Source of the DNA: Dipteris shenzhenensis
Lineage: Eukaryota; Polypodiophyta; Polypodiopsida; Gleicheniales
Assembly (NCBI GenBank): GCA_047967505.1
Contig: CM106539.1
Reading direction: 5' to 3' (one strand)
Length of the DNA stretch: 64,000 nucleotides
The notes under the pieces were generated by a model. It was not told the DNA's origin. It made no database searches and saw only the letters and a program-made list of their open reading frames with translations. This document shows positions 36,001 through 50,700 of the stretch, piece after piece; position 1 is the first letter of the stretch, and the number at the start of each line of letters is the position of its first letter. The translations under genes and the position numbers were made by a program.

Positions 36001-39000
36001 CACAGAGGGTGAATTGGACAACTCCAACATTTGGTTCGAAATGTCCTTTGGGCAGGATCGGACAGCACGAGGAATACTAGAGTTCGGGTCGCTTGGCAAA
36101 CGGTGATCATGCCACATTGGAAGGCTTGGGTATCATTGATGCGGAGATGCAAAGCACAGCCCTCGTGGGCAAGTTTATTGTGTGCGGCCTCATCCCTGAC
36201 GCAGAGCCTTGGAAGCTCCTCTTACAGCGAGAGCTTCTCAGGAACACCCCACGCACTGGGGGTAGTGGCAACATTCACACAGACGGATCTTTGCAAAGAC
36301 TCCCCTTACGAGGAAGGGTTCCCCCACAACGAGGAGCCTCCATAGGGTCTAGCAGAGATTCGTAGGGGGCCTCATCCGTGCTCAACCCTAGAATTCAAGC
36401 GTTAGCCCCTCATTTGGCACCCAGAGATCATGGATCAAGATGGACGTATACTCGGGCAGAGGACTCACATTGGATGGGCACAGTGGGATAGTGGACTAGC
36501 CCATTCCTTTGGCAGATGGAGCAGATTACCCATGGAGGCAGGGGAGAGACTTGGAGCCATAGCGCATATGTGAGGAGCAGGGCAGCGGATGAGGGAGATT
36601 AACCTAGCCATCCCTGAGTCTTGGTGGGAGGGACTCTGCAGGTAGATGGACAACAAATGGTTGGGTTAGTTTTCTCAGACTGGGGTCCCGTCGAGGACGA
36701 TGATTCACTGGCAGCACGCAGCTTGGTTTCTTTCGTGTAGGGCCTGAAGGCCAACTTCAGAGATGGCGCCTCTGGCTTTGGGAAGGTAGGCCCTTGAGGG
36801 AAGTCCGGTGGGATCCAAGAGAGTGGTTTTCGCCTTTCATAATTGGCCTCGCCAAGCAAGTGGATGAGGTGCCCTTCATTTTCTATACCACTTGGATTGG
36901 CACGTGGCTTCAAATGGGACTCTTCGACTTGGACCCCTTCGAGGGAGAGGCATTGGGTGGCCTAGAGGGTGCCCCAAGAGATCTGTTCCAGGTTTTGGAT
37001 GCATCTATGGTCCAATTTGCGGCTGAGGAAGATCTCCTACTTCGTTTGGCTGGCCGCCCACAGAGGCTTGCCCAGGCCCGTGGTTGGAGAAGATGCGGGT
37101 GGAGGGGCAGTGTCGTTGTTGTTTTGTTGGATTTCTAGAGACGATCCCTCACTACCTCTAGAGCTGTCGTAGTGCAGTGAGAATCTGGATGGGAGCCCTC
37201 AGGATTATGACCCACATGCAGAGCCTTCAGAGGATAAGATGCAATCAAAAGCTGGTTATAATAGTTTGGACGTAGCCTTCCTATTTAGAACTCTTTAGCT
37301 AAATGTCTCCTAGTGCTAGCTCCACTAATTTAGCTTTAAATTAGAAAAGTATTGAGTCAAAAAGACCAGTTTTCATGTCTCAAGTATGGAAGTTTCAAAA
37401 GGAAAAGTGGAGATAGGGCATTGTCAGTTCCTTGAGAAATGTTGTCCTATACCTACTAGAGTATGGTGATTGATACCTCCACAATGTAATCTGCAAGACA
37501 CATGCGCAATGCAATCTGCAAGAACCAAATGAAAGAGGCTGGAAATAAACTGAAGCAAAGATCAAGAGCTAGAGCAGAAGAAAGAGCTGAGCCAGGAAGC
37601 TGAATCCGGAGTTGGAGAGGCAAATTGTGAGCTGTAGAAGTAATTGGTGATCTGGAGAGGCAATGGGCAAGCTGGCGAGGCAACGCGCGAGCTGCTGGAG
37701 AGGCGAATGGAAGTTGCAGGCTTGAGGCGAGCTGTACGGACAGCAAGTCTATACAGTACGAGTTGTACGGTCACGCCATACGGCTGTACGGATGGCGAGG
37801 CATGCTGTACGGATGACGAGGTTGTAGGCTCGAACCGTATGGATGTATGGAAATCAGTCTGTGCTGATTGTACGGATTGCTAGGAGCAGGCTATACGGCC
37901 TTTTTCAGGGCTGTTGTACAGCAGCAGGAGCTCGCGAGGCAAATGGGAGCTGGACAACCACAAATGTGCACACATTAAGCAGGGAGTTGAGCTCTCAATC
38001 TCTCACAGAGTGTGGGTGAGCTGAACCGAAGTCCCCCAACGATGGAATCTTCTTCTCCACGACAAAAATGCAACTGGAGAACGCAAGAGAGCGGGAAGGA
38101 GGTAGGCTAGACCAACTAGCTTTGATACCACATGAAGGAACAAGAATGGATAAGGATTGTGAACACAAGAGAACAAGAAGTGAACACAAGTTAAAAGCAA
38201 GCTCACAATATTTGTCGGATTCGGACATCCGATGGTCTTTGGACTTCATCACGAGCCCAGCTTGCTCAAGCATGTGCTCATCATTGTTTTCGACAGTTTG
38301 GGAATCTAGAGTTGTCTTCACAACAGGTTCAGTTGGCAAGACATAACTTATTATTACGACATGTGTCTCCCATTTTTGCTCGTGAGCAGGCTTTGCAGCT
38401 TGAGACTCCTAGTACAGAATGGGAACTTCTTGATGCTTTGAAATCATGTGGTGAATGGAAGACCCCAGGTTGGGATGGCCTTACAGTTGAGTACTTTTTG
38501 GCCTACTAGGATGCCTTGAAGCGTGTTTTGTTGCATATGACTAACTCATCTTGGAAAAATCAACAAATGCCATATGCTTGGAAAAAAGGGTTGGTTAAAT
38601 TGATTCCCTCCAACTCAAATGTCCAGCCAAATGAAGTACAAGTACTTGATATACATAGTCCAAGTACTAGAACACACTAAAACTCCAAAATAGACTAAGT
38701 CCTAGTCTATCCTACACCACCATATCATTGTATATATCTCTACACCATGGGATTCTTTCACCTCCACCAAAACCCCATATGTTTTGGCTTCCCCTTTCCA
38801 GCCAGCCATTGTACCTTCCACGATGCTAGCCAAGAGGAAAAGGTGACCAAGTGATGATTGATTTTGACAGTCTGCCAGGCAAGAGGGAACTTATTGACTC
38901 ACATGGGGTTTTACAGACAGATCCTGATGATGTCTTGCGCATAGCTTCAGATTTTTATGTCGCCCTTCTTACTGCTTGCTGATCCTAAGACACGGGATAG

Positions 39001-42000
39001 AGAGGATGCTAGACAGGTTATTTGGCAGAGCATCCCTTTGTTGGTGAAACCGGATATGCATGTTTTGTTTGATGCACCTTTCACCAACACAGAGTTCAGG
39101 ACTGCACTTTCAGCCCTTCACAAGGGCAAGTGCCCAGGTTCGGATGGCCTTACCCCCTCTTTTTTCATTGCATTCTGGGATATGATTGGAGACTACATTA
39201 CTTCAGCCCTGCAGGGCATTTGGGACTCTGGTGAGATGCCCGGGTCGCTTACAGAAGGTCTCATCCACCTTATCCCGAAAGGAGGTTGCAGAAATCTAGT
39301 GTCCCAGTGGAGGCCTATCACACTTCTGGGGACTTGTTACAAGATTCTGGCCAAGGCAATTAGCCTCCGATTGCAGCCCCTTCTCCCAGATCTTATTCAT
39401 GACACTCAGACGGGATTTGTGCATGGCAGAAGCATTTTTTATAACATTTTCTCTTTCTGGGAAGCCTCAGAGTGGGCCATGCAGAGCGGCCAAGAATCTA
39501 GCCATTCTACTTTTGGATTTTGAGAAAGCTTATGATAGAGTAGATTGGGGTTTTTTGGAGGGCACCCTCCTACGTTTTGGCTTTACTGATGCTTGGATCA
39601 GAGGTGTTTCCTCTTTGTCCAGATCAGCCTACAGCCAGGTACTTATTGGTGGGGTAAGGGGTGAGAGATTTCAGATTTCCAGATCAGTCCGCCACGGATG
39701 CCCCCTTGCTCCTTTCCTTTTTTTGTTCGTGACCGAAGCTATGAGTATCTATGTTAGATCTCAAGCTAACATCTTTGGGCTGAGACTTCCCATTAGAAGG
39801 GAAGAGGAGTTACTTAACAGTGAGTTGACAGATGACACAGCAGTTTACTTGGATGCCACTCCACAGATGCTCACTTCTTTCAGAACAGCATTGGATTTAT
39901 TTTGCTTGGCGGCGCGGGCGCAGATAAATTGGCATAAATCCAATGGCTTTTGGATCAGTGATGAGGACACTCCAGTTTGGGGGCTTGACATAGGATTCAC
40001 TTGGGTTCAGAGGGGTGTGCCTGCCAAGTATTTGGGCTGCCAGGTCGGTTTGGATATTTCTTCCACGCAACAGTTTGCTCCCGTGTTGGAGAGCATCAGG
40101 AGGAAGCTCCTTTTTTGGAGCTCAGCCAAGCTGGATCTTGCCTCTAGAGTTGTGGTGGTCAACCAGGTCCTCTTGGCCGTGGCCTGGTTTGTTTGTTCTT
40201 GTTGGTGCTATTCTAGGGACTACATCACTCAGCTCAGGAGACCGATCAGAAATTTTCTTTGGAGTGGGCTTGATGGCACAGCAGATAGCTTAGCCAGGGT
40301 GGCTTGGGAGACCCTCATCCTCCCTACACAGGAAGGGGGTCTCAATATTATTGATCTAGATTTATAGTGCAGAGCTTTACTATGCAAGATGGTGGTGCAG
40401 GGACTTATGCCAGGGCAGGAACCGTGAAGGCCTTTCTTATTAGCAACATACAGAGGTGCACACCTTCTTCAGGAGGAGACCGGATGAGCAGTATTAGGTG
40501 GATCTTCACCACAGCACACCTCAGATCACCTTTGTCCCCTCTCATGGTTGCCATTCTGAAAGCATGGGCCAGTTTCAGGAGCACTCTTTGGAGGATTCCT
40601 CCTTCCTCTTGTGAAGAGATTGATAGGCAACCCATCATGTGAAATGACAATATTTTGGATGATCATGGCAGACCACTTGGTGCCTCACTCTACATGCAGT
40701 GGTCCAGGTGTGAGAGGAGACGTGCATCATCTATGGGGTCTTGGAAAGCTTTCCGCAGGCTTTCAGAGGAGACCAAGTCTCAGTTGACAGGACATCTCAG
40801 AGGGAGTGCAGGGAGGATCTTGCAGTACTTCCAGAGGATTGGGTAGACACAGATGATATGCCACTCACTTGCTCCACTTGGGCAGGTACTTTTATGAGAC
40901 GCGGTGTTCCGCTTCAGGTTTTGGCCTTTCGAGATGCATAGGAGGATGCTTTAGTTTTTAGTGTGCAGGATGGTGGCAGATTGCTCAAATCCACATAGGA
41001 CATCTTGCTTGAGTCTGCTTTTCAGCCTATCAAAGTTGTAGGTCTTTTGGTGCAGGGATCAGATTCAGAGTGGTTCCTCGACCGAGACCCCCGGCTACTC
41101 TCCACCGGGTCTTGGAGCCTTTGGTTCTACAGGGGAGTTCCCATTAGGTATTTGCAGTGGGACCCTGGAGAGTGGGAGTGGATTGACGCAGGGCATCGAG
41201 AGAAGAGCATCCCCTTCTTTCATTACACGGTCAGTAATGCCAGGAGATTCCAGCTCAGTAGTAGAGGTTGGAGACCTTCCAGAGTTCCTCATTGGGAGAC
41301 ATTTGATATCATTGCAGATCTGCAGAGGTGCTTCTGAAAGAGACTCTGGAAATCCCACAGGAATAGAAAGATCACTCTCTTCTTTTGGCTTTCTATCCAT
41401 GGTGGGATTGCAGTGAACCTTTGGAGATCCTAGTTCGGAGCCGACCCTACTTGCCCTCGTTGCCTCTCTGCTTCGGAGACTATTCAATATTGTTTATGGG
41501 ATTGTAGACAGGCGAGGATGATTTGGATGGGGGTAGCTAGGATTTTCAGTCACTTTGCCCACTCCCCATTCTTTATGACATGGGGCTCACTGGCTTGGCT
41601 TTCTCTTACAGGGCCTCAGGTATTGTATGAGAGACTTGACTCCTCTCGGGCCATTTTGGTTTGACGTCATCAGATTGAGTCCTTTTCGTTGGATGTGGTA
41701 CCACACCATCCTTTTACAGATGTACATGCCTCTGTGGATACTTCTTGGGAGATTTTAGCGAGCATAGCATCCTGGCATATCTGGAGAGCCAGATGCATAG
41801 AGGCTATGGAGGGTACTCAAGTTCATCCCTCGCACACTTTGGCTTGTATCTGGACAGACACCGTACATACTTTGATGGCCGTATGGATGAGTATGCAGGG
41901 AGACTCCCGTGCAGCCTCAGCTAGGAGGACTTCTTTCTTCAGGGAATGGAAGGATTCTCCTTTCTTCTCTGAGACTCCTACAGGGTTGAGGTGGCACTTT

Positions 42001-45000
42001 CAGCCTCAGCCTTGGTTGTTTTCCACCTCACTTTGAGGGGGTTTTATTTATCCTCATGATTTCATGATGTATTCCACTTTGAGCTTACTCCTGTGGGTTT
42101 TTTCTCCTACTTAATAGAAGTCTATTTCTGGAAAAAAAAAAAAAAGAGGGAACTCGGGGATTGTGGTAGGCCCAATAAGGGCAATTTCCTAGAACCCATG
42201 TATCTAAATGTGCTCAAGCCGTTGTTTCGTCTGTTCTGCTCATGTGTTGAAAGCACTAGTGGGCAGCCTCTAGATAATGGAGCAAAGAAGAAAACCCCAT
42301 TTTCATGGCAAGGAGTGTTTATTTTGATGAGCATATGGAGAGGCTTTTTGGGACCAGAGGTCAAGGTACAAAATCCCCCAAAGGGAATCAAAAAGTCTCC
42401 AGGTTATCTTGAATCATTGTAGGTTTTGTGTCACAAAGAAGCATCATTCAGGTGTGCAGTTGAGGAGTGAGGTTTCACTAAAACCTATGGACATTCAGAC
42501 TGCATATTTCCAAATTTGCCACATTCAAAACAGGAACCCACAATTTATTTTATTTTAGTTTAAAGAGAACATGTTGTGATGGCATGCCAACCATCCCAAC
42601 CTGCAAAGACACATGTGTAAGAGTGGTCCTATTAGTGTCCCATAAAACAAAAAATCAATTTTACATTGCCAAGAGACAAACCACTTGTCCAAAGCTTCAG
42701 CCAAGTAAGGCAATGCTGGCCTGCAATATAACGGCAAGCCTACCACTTCAACCCATACTAGGCATCTGTGAGATGAATAAGACTTTGATAATCCTTGGTA
42801 GGCATCCAAGGATAAGCATGCACCAATTGATTGCCAAAAGAGAGCAGATTTGAGCAACAGTTGTTGCTTATATTGGGCATCCATGAAAATAACTTCATAG
42901 AATCCTCTATCCACTTTATAACAGCCCTCATCAAAGCAGCCCTTAAGAAGGGATTTCAACCATTGTGCTACATCTTCTACATCAAGCATACGTCCTGGAA
43001 AAAACAAAACCATGGCTCTTTGAGCCAAGCCCATGACTAGTGCATATAGAACCTATGCTAGGACAAAGAACCGAAACTCTAGGACAGGTTCCCCAAGCTT
43101 GATTTATTTCTAAAAATCCTTCCTGCAATGTATCAAGAAATGGTTGAAGCTTTGGGTTTGCACATGGCTCCAAATTTTTAGCAACGACCTGACGGCACTT
43201 GGGGCCGTTCCTCTTGTATTGATGAGACTCCATTCAACATAACCAACAACTAAAGAAAAGGAAAAAAAAACAGAGCTAGAAGACAAAAGCACAAGAAAGG
43301 TGAGATATGGAGAGCACTAGAGAGGGTTGATATAAAGAATAAAGGTGTAGAGAAAGGAAAGAATCAAACAAGAGGTTATGGACATGCAGAAACAGAGCTT
43401 GGAGAAGGTATTTGAAGGGCGAGATAGAAAAGGGAAGATAAGATTCGAAAAGGCCAGAAAACCCAAAATGTATGAATAGCCAAGCTGGCAACAGATATAG
43501 GCAACTGAATTACGTACAACAAATTAGAGAAACCCCCCCAATAAAACCCACACATGCACACATGGACTCACACACCCTGTGGGAAACTGCAAAGACCAGA
43601 ATTTGGGGCGACAAAAGAGAGAGAAATGTGCATAGAATCAGGGGTTATGTAGTGAGAAGGGAGGCATAAAAATATGAAGCAATATGCATGACGACATTAG
43701 GACCTAAATGCAAAATCTTATTAGAGTCAACCAGTTGAGAAACACTTGCTCTCCCTTGTCTTGGGCCAAGAGTGGGCCAAGAGTAAAGGAAAAAAAAGTT
43801 TGCTGACTCTCCCTCCCATCTAAATGAAAAAAGACTCGTGTGTGGATACTCATCTCTTATCCAAAAGTATCTAATGTTGAACATCAGGTGCTCCTGAATC
43901 CAAGCCGATTCCACTCTTCCCTCTATAGGACTGCTAACTATAGATGTATACCAATCTCATGTATCAAAATCTCAACGGCTCCTAGTACGAGCAACCGATG
44001 ATAAGAAGCCTTGATACGAGCGAGAGCTGCTGCCACATTTAAGGGTGAAGGCATCCCAACCTGTATATAAGATACCAAATCTATAACTCTCTCTCAAAAA
44101 GTCCCTCCTTTGCATAAAAGGCATCTAGAATTATGGTGGTGATAAAGCGGGCATACATAGGAGGCTTAGATACTAACAAACACTAGAAAGTCATCACAAG
44201 TAGAGAATTCTGGGGCAATACAAATAGTGCTGTCTCTATCCAATGCCCAATCATCAACATAAAATCTATCAATACGTGCATGGATGGACATGTGGCATCT
44301 CCTAACGACCAAGAAGTAAGAATGAGGAAAGCATAATGTAAAAAGCATCATTTGTCCAAGAATCTTTGCCACTGAACTAAAATAAAAAAGCATCCTAGGC
44401 AGCTCTCTCAAGAGATTGAAGACCCCTTCACTTCCCTCTTCTGTAAATGAGGATAACTCTACCATGTTGACGTCAACCCCAATAATCCAAGAATCTACAA
44501 CGGGGCCTAGGATACCAATTCCTTCCAAAACAATACACAATTCCCTCTATTGTTAGCGACGTACAAGTTGAGAAGACCAAGTGGCAAACTTATGTCCATC
44601 AATCAAAAGTAGGATCTAGTGTGCTCTATAGGAGTGATGATACCATGTCCAACAACTAGGGGAAGAAGAGAATCTGAAACTGATGTACAAGCTCCTTGGA
44701 CCTCCAATGGTGCCAAAAATGAGACAAAGTATGACCCTAAAAGCAATTCACCCTACTTTCTTCAATCTCCACCATCCAATCCATATTCTTGGATAAAGAG
44801 AATCTCAATATGGCCCCCAATAACACTTGGATGAAGCTGATTATGAATCAACTACCTTCGGCGGCAGCGATGAGTAGCATTGCCAAGGCCCTAAATGTTC
44901 CAATCAACAACCCTCATCTATGGGATGAAGACAACTAAAACGGCTTCCCCAACCTCATGGTGGAAGCACGCAAAGAGGATCTCTTGAAATAGTGTAGGGG

Positions 45001-46986
45001 GAGGAAAATCCATAGGGGAAAGGATCCCCAACCGAGTGGACATCAACGATATATCAATATGAACTAGAGGAGCCGCGCTGACAAAGGTGGAGGACAAAAA
45101 ATTTGCCATGTCTTTGCAATCAGCCGAAGGTGAAAAAAAGCTATTTTGAACTAGCTAAAAGGGGGATGGAATCCGGACAATCCCTACCTACGAGGTGGTG
45201 GCATAGGAGGTGGGGGGCCCGTATAGGTCCTTGATGAAGAGGGAGCTCAAGGAGAGAGGGGTTGCTCAACGGGAGAAAGGAAGCCAAGATCCAGAATAAG
45301 GGCCTCCTAATCTACCAGAATCACACTTGAAGGAGAGAGGGACTACCGAACGGGAGAAGGGGAATCATGATCTAGAGAGAGGTCCTCTTGAACTATCAGA
45401 GCTGCAACCGAAACTCTACCACTGACCACAATCCTCTGACGAGGGGCACTGGGGGAAGGGGGTGCCATTGGCGCATGCTGTTGAGGTGAAATGCCTTCTT
45501 GGGCCTTTTCTTCTTCTTTGGGCAATCTCTAGCGAGAAAGCCAATTGAATAAGAATTACAAAATTCTGAAAGCATCCCTTCTGTTCCAATGAAAAGAAGA
45601 AATGGAATATCTCTCACCAAGTCATACAAGAATCCAGAAGCATGTGCCAAAATGCCAACTGTAATAAGCATATCATCGGCTGCAGTCAATTCAGCAGGTT
45701 CCAATTGAGTTGGCACATCCCATCATCTTAAAATTATCTACTTATTTTGTGGTGTTTCATAGTTTCAACAAGATAGATAAAAGTGAGGGTGTGATGCACG
45801 ATGTCATAACTTTTTGTCAAATTTTGCATCTAACTCACATCCCTGCCCATGTAGAACCTTACTTGGAGAGATGAAGACGATTAATCCTTTGTTCCATGCT
45901 TGGGCTTTCCAACAATTGACTAGGCAAATCACGCAAGGAACAGCAATGGCCAAAATGTTCCAGATATTGAAGTGGAGCAAGTGCGTGAGCTATGTTGTCA
46001 TTCATCAAAAAATAGTCTTGACTGGAGAGGAACTTGATAAACGACAACCTTGAGCACACAGAAAAATGTGGCATTGCAGAAAGAGGGCACCTTCATTTGC
46101 ATCAGGATAAATAGAAAATGAAGACTGCGATAAGCACACGAGATTCATAAAGCATTGAAGAAAGTTTTGGGTTTTGAAATAGGTTGCATCTTACATATCA
46201 AGAAACGACTCAAGCAGCAAGATTTCTATGTTTAAAAATTACTTTGATCAGGCTGTGCTGCCTTGTAGAGAAAGAATAATCTGCTGTCAGGAGCTTACAT
46301 TGTTGAGAACAGAGCGAATTCGTGCAGGTTGCTTGGCTTGCCAAAATGCAAACATGATTGCAATTTTCCGAAAAAAATTCCTCAATGGATTCCATATGAG
46401 TTTTTGAACAGCTGTTTCTTCTAAAATCTCCTTGCCCTCATCATCAGGACTGTCGAATTGGCCAGAAGCATTCAAAAGAGCAACTCCAGAGACAAGTTCG
46501 GGATAAAATGCTGCAGTTAGTAAGACAGTGAAACCACCAACGCTGTCCACAACACCGTAATCACATATATTAGTTCTCAGAAGAGGAATACGATGAAGTT
46601 AAGAAAAGTGTTGCAACTATTGATGAGAGGGACTTTGGGTAAGAATTACATGACAAGAGAAAGCAATCACATGCATAGCTTACTGTCACACAGTAAAAAT
46701 CCTCATCAAACTTACAAACTCAAGGTCACAACAAACATGCGAGCATATGGCTAATCTACACCAAGTAATGGCAATTTTCATGCACTTCAAGATTGAATCT
46801 AATGGCATTCAGTCTTTCAGATGTAATTTCTCTTATTTCATTCTGTTTTTGCCACATAATGTGAGCAATAGAGAGTAGGCATGCTCTAAATAACATAACG
46901 TACATGATGCCTCAAGCATTCGTCTTTGGAAATCAATGTTTTGATTTTTCTACTGACTCATACACCATTTGGTCTTCCATATATGT

Positions 46987-47028
<42 letters not shown>

Positions 47029-47222
47029 GTCACTGCACAGCACTCCTTTCCCTACACCATGAAGCACACAAGAAGCGGCCCAAAATAGTCACTATGATGA
47101 TGAGTGCAAAGCAGGACCCCATCACACCCTTTTCTTCAGCCCTTCCAGGCTTGTATGAGTTATTTTATGCTTGGTGTACTTTTTCCCAAAGGCCCACGAG
47201 GCAAGGCCTCTGAGGATGTTAA

Positions 47223-47282
<60 letters not shown>

Positions 47283-47552
47283 TGCACACACACATACTCA
47301 CTCACTCGCACACACATACACACACACACACACTTTTTTTTTCTGAATTTTTTTTTGCGTTATATTACAGAGCCACTGTCCCAAAAAAGGGGGGGAAAGT
47401 GCTCAAATACATCAAGAGAAGATTTCAAGATATGACAAGTATACATCATAGTCTATATAATGAGTGTGGATGCTTGCTCCACCCTTCTAGCTGGATTTGT
47501 ATCAGGTTTTTTCACAGTCTCATAGACCCATCGGTCTTCCAAAGACTTTAAT

Positions 47553-47608
<56 letters not shown>

Positions 47609-47738
47609 ACTTTTTTGTGAAACCAGTAACTATAAAATTAACATGAAATCAATGTACATGACATTAGACTCCAAAGGAGAGCCTAATGAAAGAACTCAAA
47701 AACAGTGAGAAAACACTTCAAGGCTAGTAGCATCCAAG

Positions 47739-47791
<53 letters not shown>

Positions 47792-50700
47792 CGCGTGCCT
47801 GTGCGCGACTAGCTGCCAGCCCTATGGCTGTGCATTAGACTCAAAACCCCAAATCAACTCCTTTTGTATATCCATCATGAAGAATGTGGATTAGATGTGC
47901 CCGAAGAACTGACACATGTTTACTTACAAAAAGATCGTTGATCTGAAAGTAAAGACCTGATGTACTTATACAGTGAAGCTTATGACATCGCAATTAATGT
48001 TGCAACTGAAATATGTTCAATAGCAGCATGTGACTGCACCAGCATAAATACACTGGGATAAAACAATTGACTCGTATTTGTTCCCCACCATGACAGAAGA
48101 GAGTTGATGTACATTATATGATGAAGTATATGGCATCACAATTAATGTTCCATATGTTGCAACTGAAATGTTCACTAGCAGCATGTGACTACACCAGGAT
48201 AAAACTATTGTCTCATACCTGTTTCCCACCAAGACAGCTCGATCTTGAACTATATCCTTCAGAAAGTCTGCAACTTGATCTTTCCAAATTGAGGGATCAT
48301 AATCGATTAGTGCTTTGTCACTCCATCCAAATCCTAAGAGATCCATAGCATAAACCTTGAACTTTGTAGCAAGCTCAGGGATATTGTATCTGTGCATAAT
48401 AAGGCAGCTAGAATAAAATTGAGATCCTTGATCATCTGCGAGGACATGGTTTTTTTTTTTTTTCAGGAAAAGATGAATGTAAGAATCATTGTTATGTATA
48501 AATTCTCATTAATTTTAAGTTTTGGGGAGACTTTTAAAAGAACAAAGACCAGTAGGATTAAAACTGGGATACATATAAGACTACAAATTGTGTCTGCCTT
48601 TTTCTGCTTCTTTGTCCCGATTCAAAACTCTTTAGGGAAAGATACACATCATTAGAATATCTTTTTTGAACTGTAAAAATTCCATTGAAAGTTGCAAAGT
48701 TTACCTGCTACATGCTGATACACAGGAATGTGTAGAGGAGTGACTCAAATGTACAGATATGCCAATAGTAGAAAAGTGTCTCATAGCTACAAACAAAGCG
48801 AATGGCTGACTGATGAGAGAGAGACAATAGGTATCTTGAGGAAAAACACTCTGTCACTTGAGTGCTACTACGGCCATCCTCTACAAGTTGCAACAGGCAA
48901 GCCTTGATTGTAGCAAACATGCAGGAGACTGTAAATTAAGAGGTGATATTAGCTAGTTGCATGCCATAATGTTCTTATATTATTGTTAACGCTACACTTC
49001 CATGGGTCGAGACATAGTCTTTGATCTCTTTGTGGCATGCCATTTGCAGACTAAATTTTGTCAGTTTCATATATCCATAGAAGCTTGTGCAATGACATTC
49101 TGAAAAACAAAGAAGGTACTTCAATGCATGTGCTACATCTACATATATACATAATGAATCATCATGCTCACTTTAGTGCAATTCTTCATGTACTATAATT
49201 TCAGGCTTGCTACCACTTTCAAGAAGTCTTTCATCATCCTTCTAACCACAGGAAATGATCATCAGGTTCCGTGTACATCAGCACCAAAGGGTCCATATTA
49301 ACGCAGTAGCTAATTTTTAACGATCTCTCTTAATAATGGAATGAGAGTACCACTACATCTCCAATAACAATTTAACACCAATACGAGAATACATGTAAGA
49401 CTCAAGACCAGCATAGAAGGAACAAAGAGGAGAGAATAGCCATTGGGTGTAGTAGCTAAGCTCCTTAGAAAAGAGAGAGAAGGATACTGTCATGATCAAG
49501 CCACAGGATTTACCCCGATGCTCTCTTCAAGGAACAGCACATGATCAAGCCAAGATCAAGTGGCGTGATTTACAAGGAATGGAGCATGAACAAAGCATCA
49601 TTTGAAGTTGCGACAAATCAAGGGCTGGAATAAAGCTAAAAACAACACCATGCTCACACCATGCTCAGGTGTTGTTTTATCACATGATTGGTTTGCAACC
49701 TCATCCCGCATGCCCTTTTAATCATCCTAGTTCAAGCTTTTCCCTTTTTGGAATGATTTTTCATAGGCTGAACAAATAGATTTTCTGCTATTGCTTCGTC
49801 GGAGTTGGTCACTCCATCGAGTGGTTCAACTACCACCATACTGTTCTCAAGCACTTTAGACAGTGTCTGAAACTTACCCGATAGGTTCTCAGACTTCTTG
49901 TAGGTGTTTAAGCCATAAGGGAGATTCATTCCAATGATGAACCTTCACTTGACAATTGTAAAACACAATGACTTCATGAGGGACGGAATTCCTGTTGGAT
50001 GGAATTCCTGTTGGGATGGAACATATTTTGCTTGATCCATTGGTATTTTGCCAGGTCATTAACCTCAACCGACAATTCTTACAATCATGAAAACATTCAT
50101 TAGTTGTATGATTCTGGGTGTTCAATACAAAAGGAACAATGTTTAGTCTTCAATTGACATTACTTCCAGGTATGCCTCTGGTTCGTACACCATACATGGG
50201 GTCTTACTCCAAACATACTCTTTATAAGTACCTTCATCTTTGTCAAGACATCCAGAAACTACCAACTTCTTACTATCCTTATTTTTAGACTTCTTGTCTT
50301 CTTCAAAGATTCTGCCTCGAGTATTAATTTGTCTCCAAGTTTGATGTGTCATCAATCCTTTTCTTCTTCTCTTCTTATCTTTGTCCTTATTATACAGATA
50401 TGGCTCTGCCCATCAGATCCATCCAATGCAACATTTTTCTTAATGAACAAAATAGTATAGATACCCTTAATGAGCCAGTTTATCATTAAGACTTTTCTTG
50501 CCTTTGAAAGAGTTCCGAGTCTTCCAGCATAATATACCTTTGACACATATTTTTCTTGTTCGATTGTGTATAGCATTTTCAGCAATTGTACTGTCATCTT
50601 GTCATTTTGAAAATGCTCCAGATGTTTGCATCAAATGGATGCCAAATTGGCGTTCTTGAATGGATAGCTTCAAGAGAAATAAGGTAGTAGCTTTGAGGTT

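Noticed and set aside
36465-37138. Overlapping ORFs around 36.5-37.1 kb as host genes
   Set aside because: They are pieces of a LINE ORF2 C-terminus homologous to 58.8-60.2 kb, and antisense shadows of it.
42555-43040. 159-codon ORF as a host gene
   Set aside because: The WVEVVGLPL block and surroundings match LINE ORF1 (DUF4283-like) better than any host protein.
46926-47551. Overlapping plus-strand ORFs of 80-126 codons
   Set aside because: They are open only because they cross (CT)n and (CA)n microsatellites; the peptides are Ser-Leu and Thr-His repeats inside a hydrolase intron.
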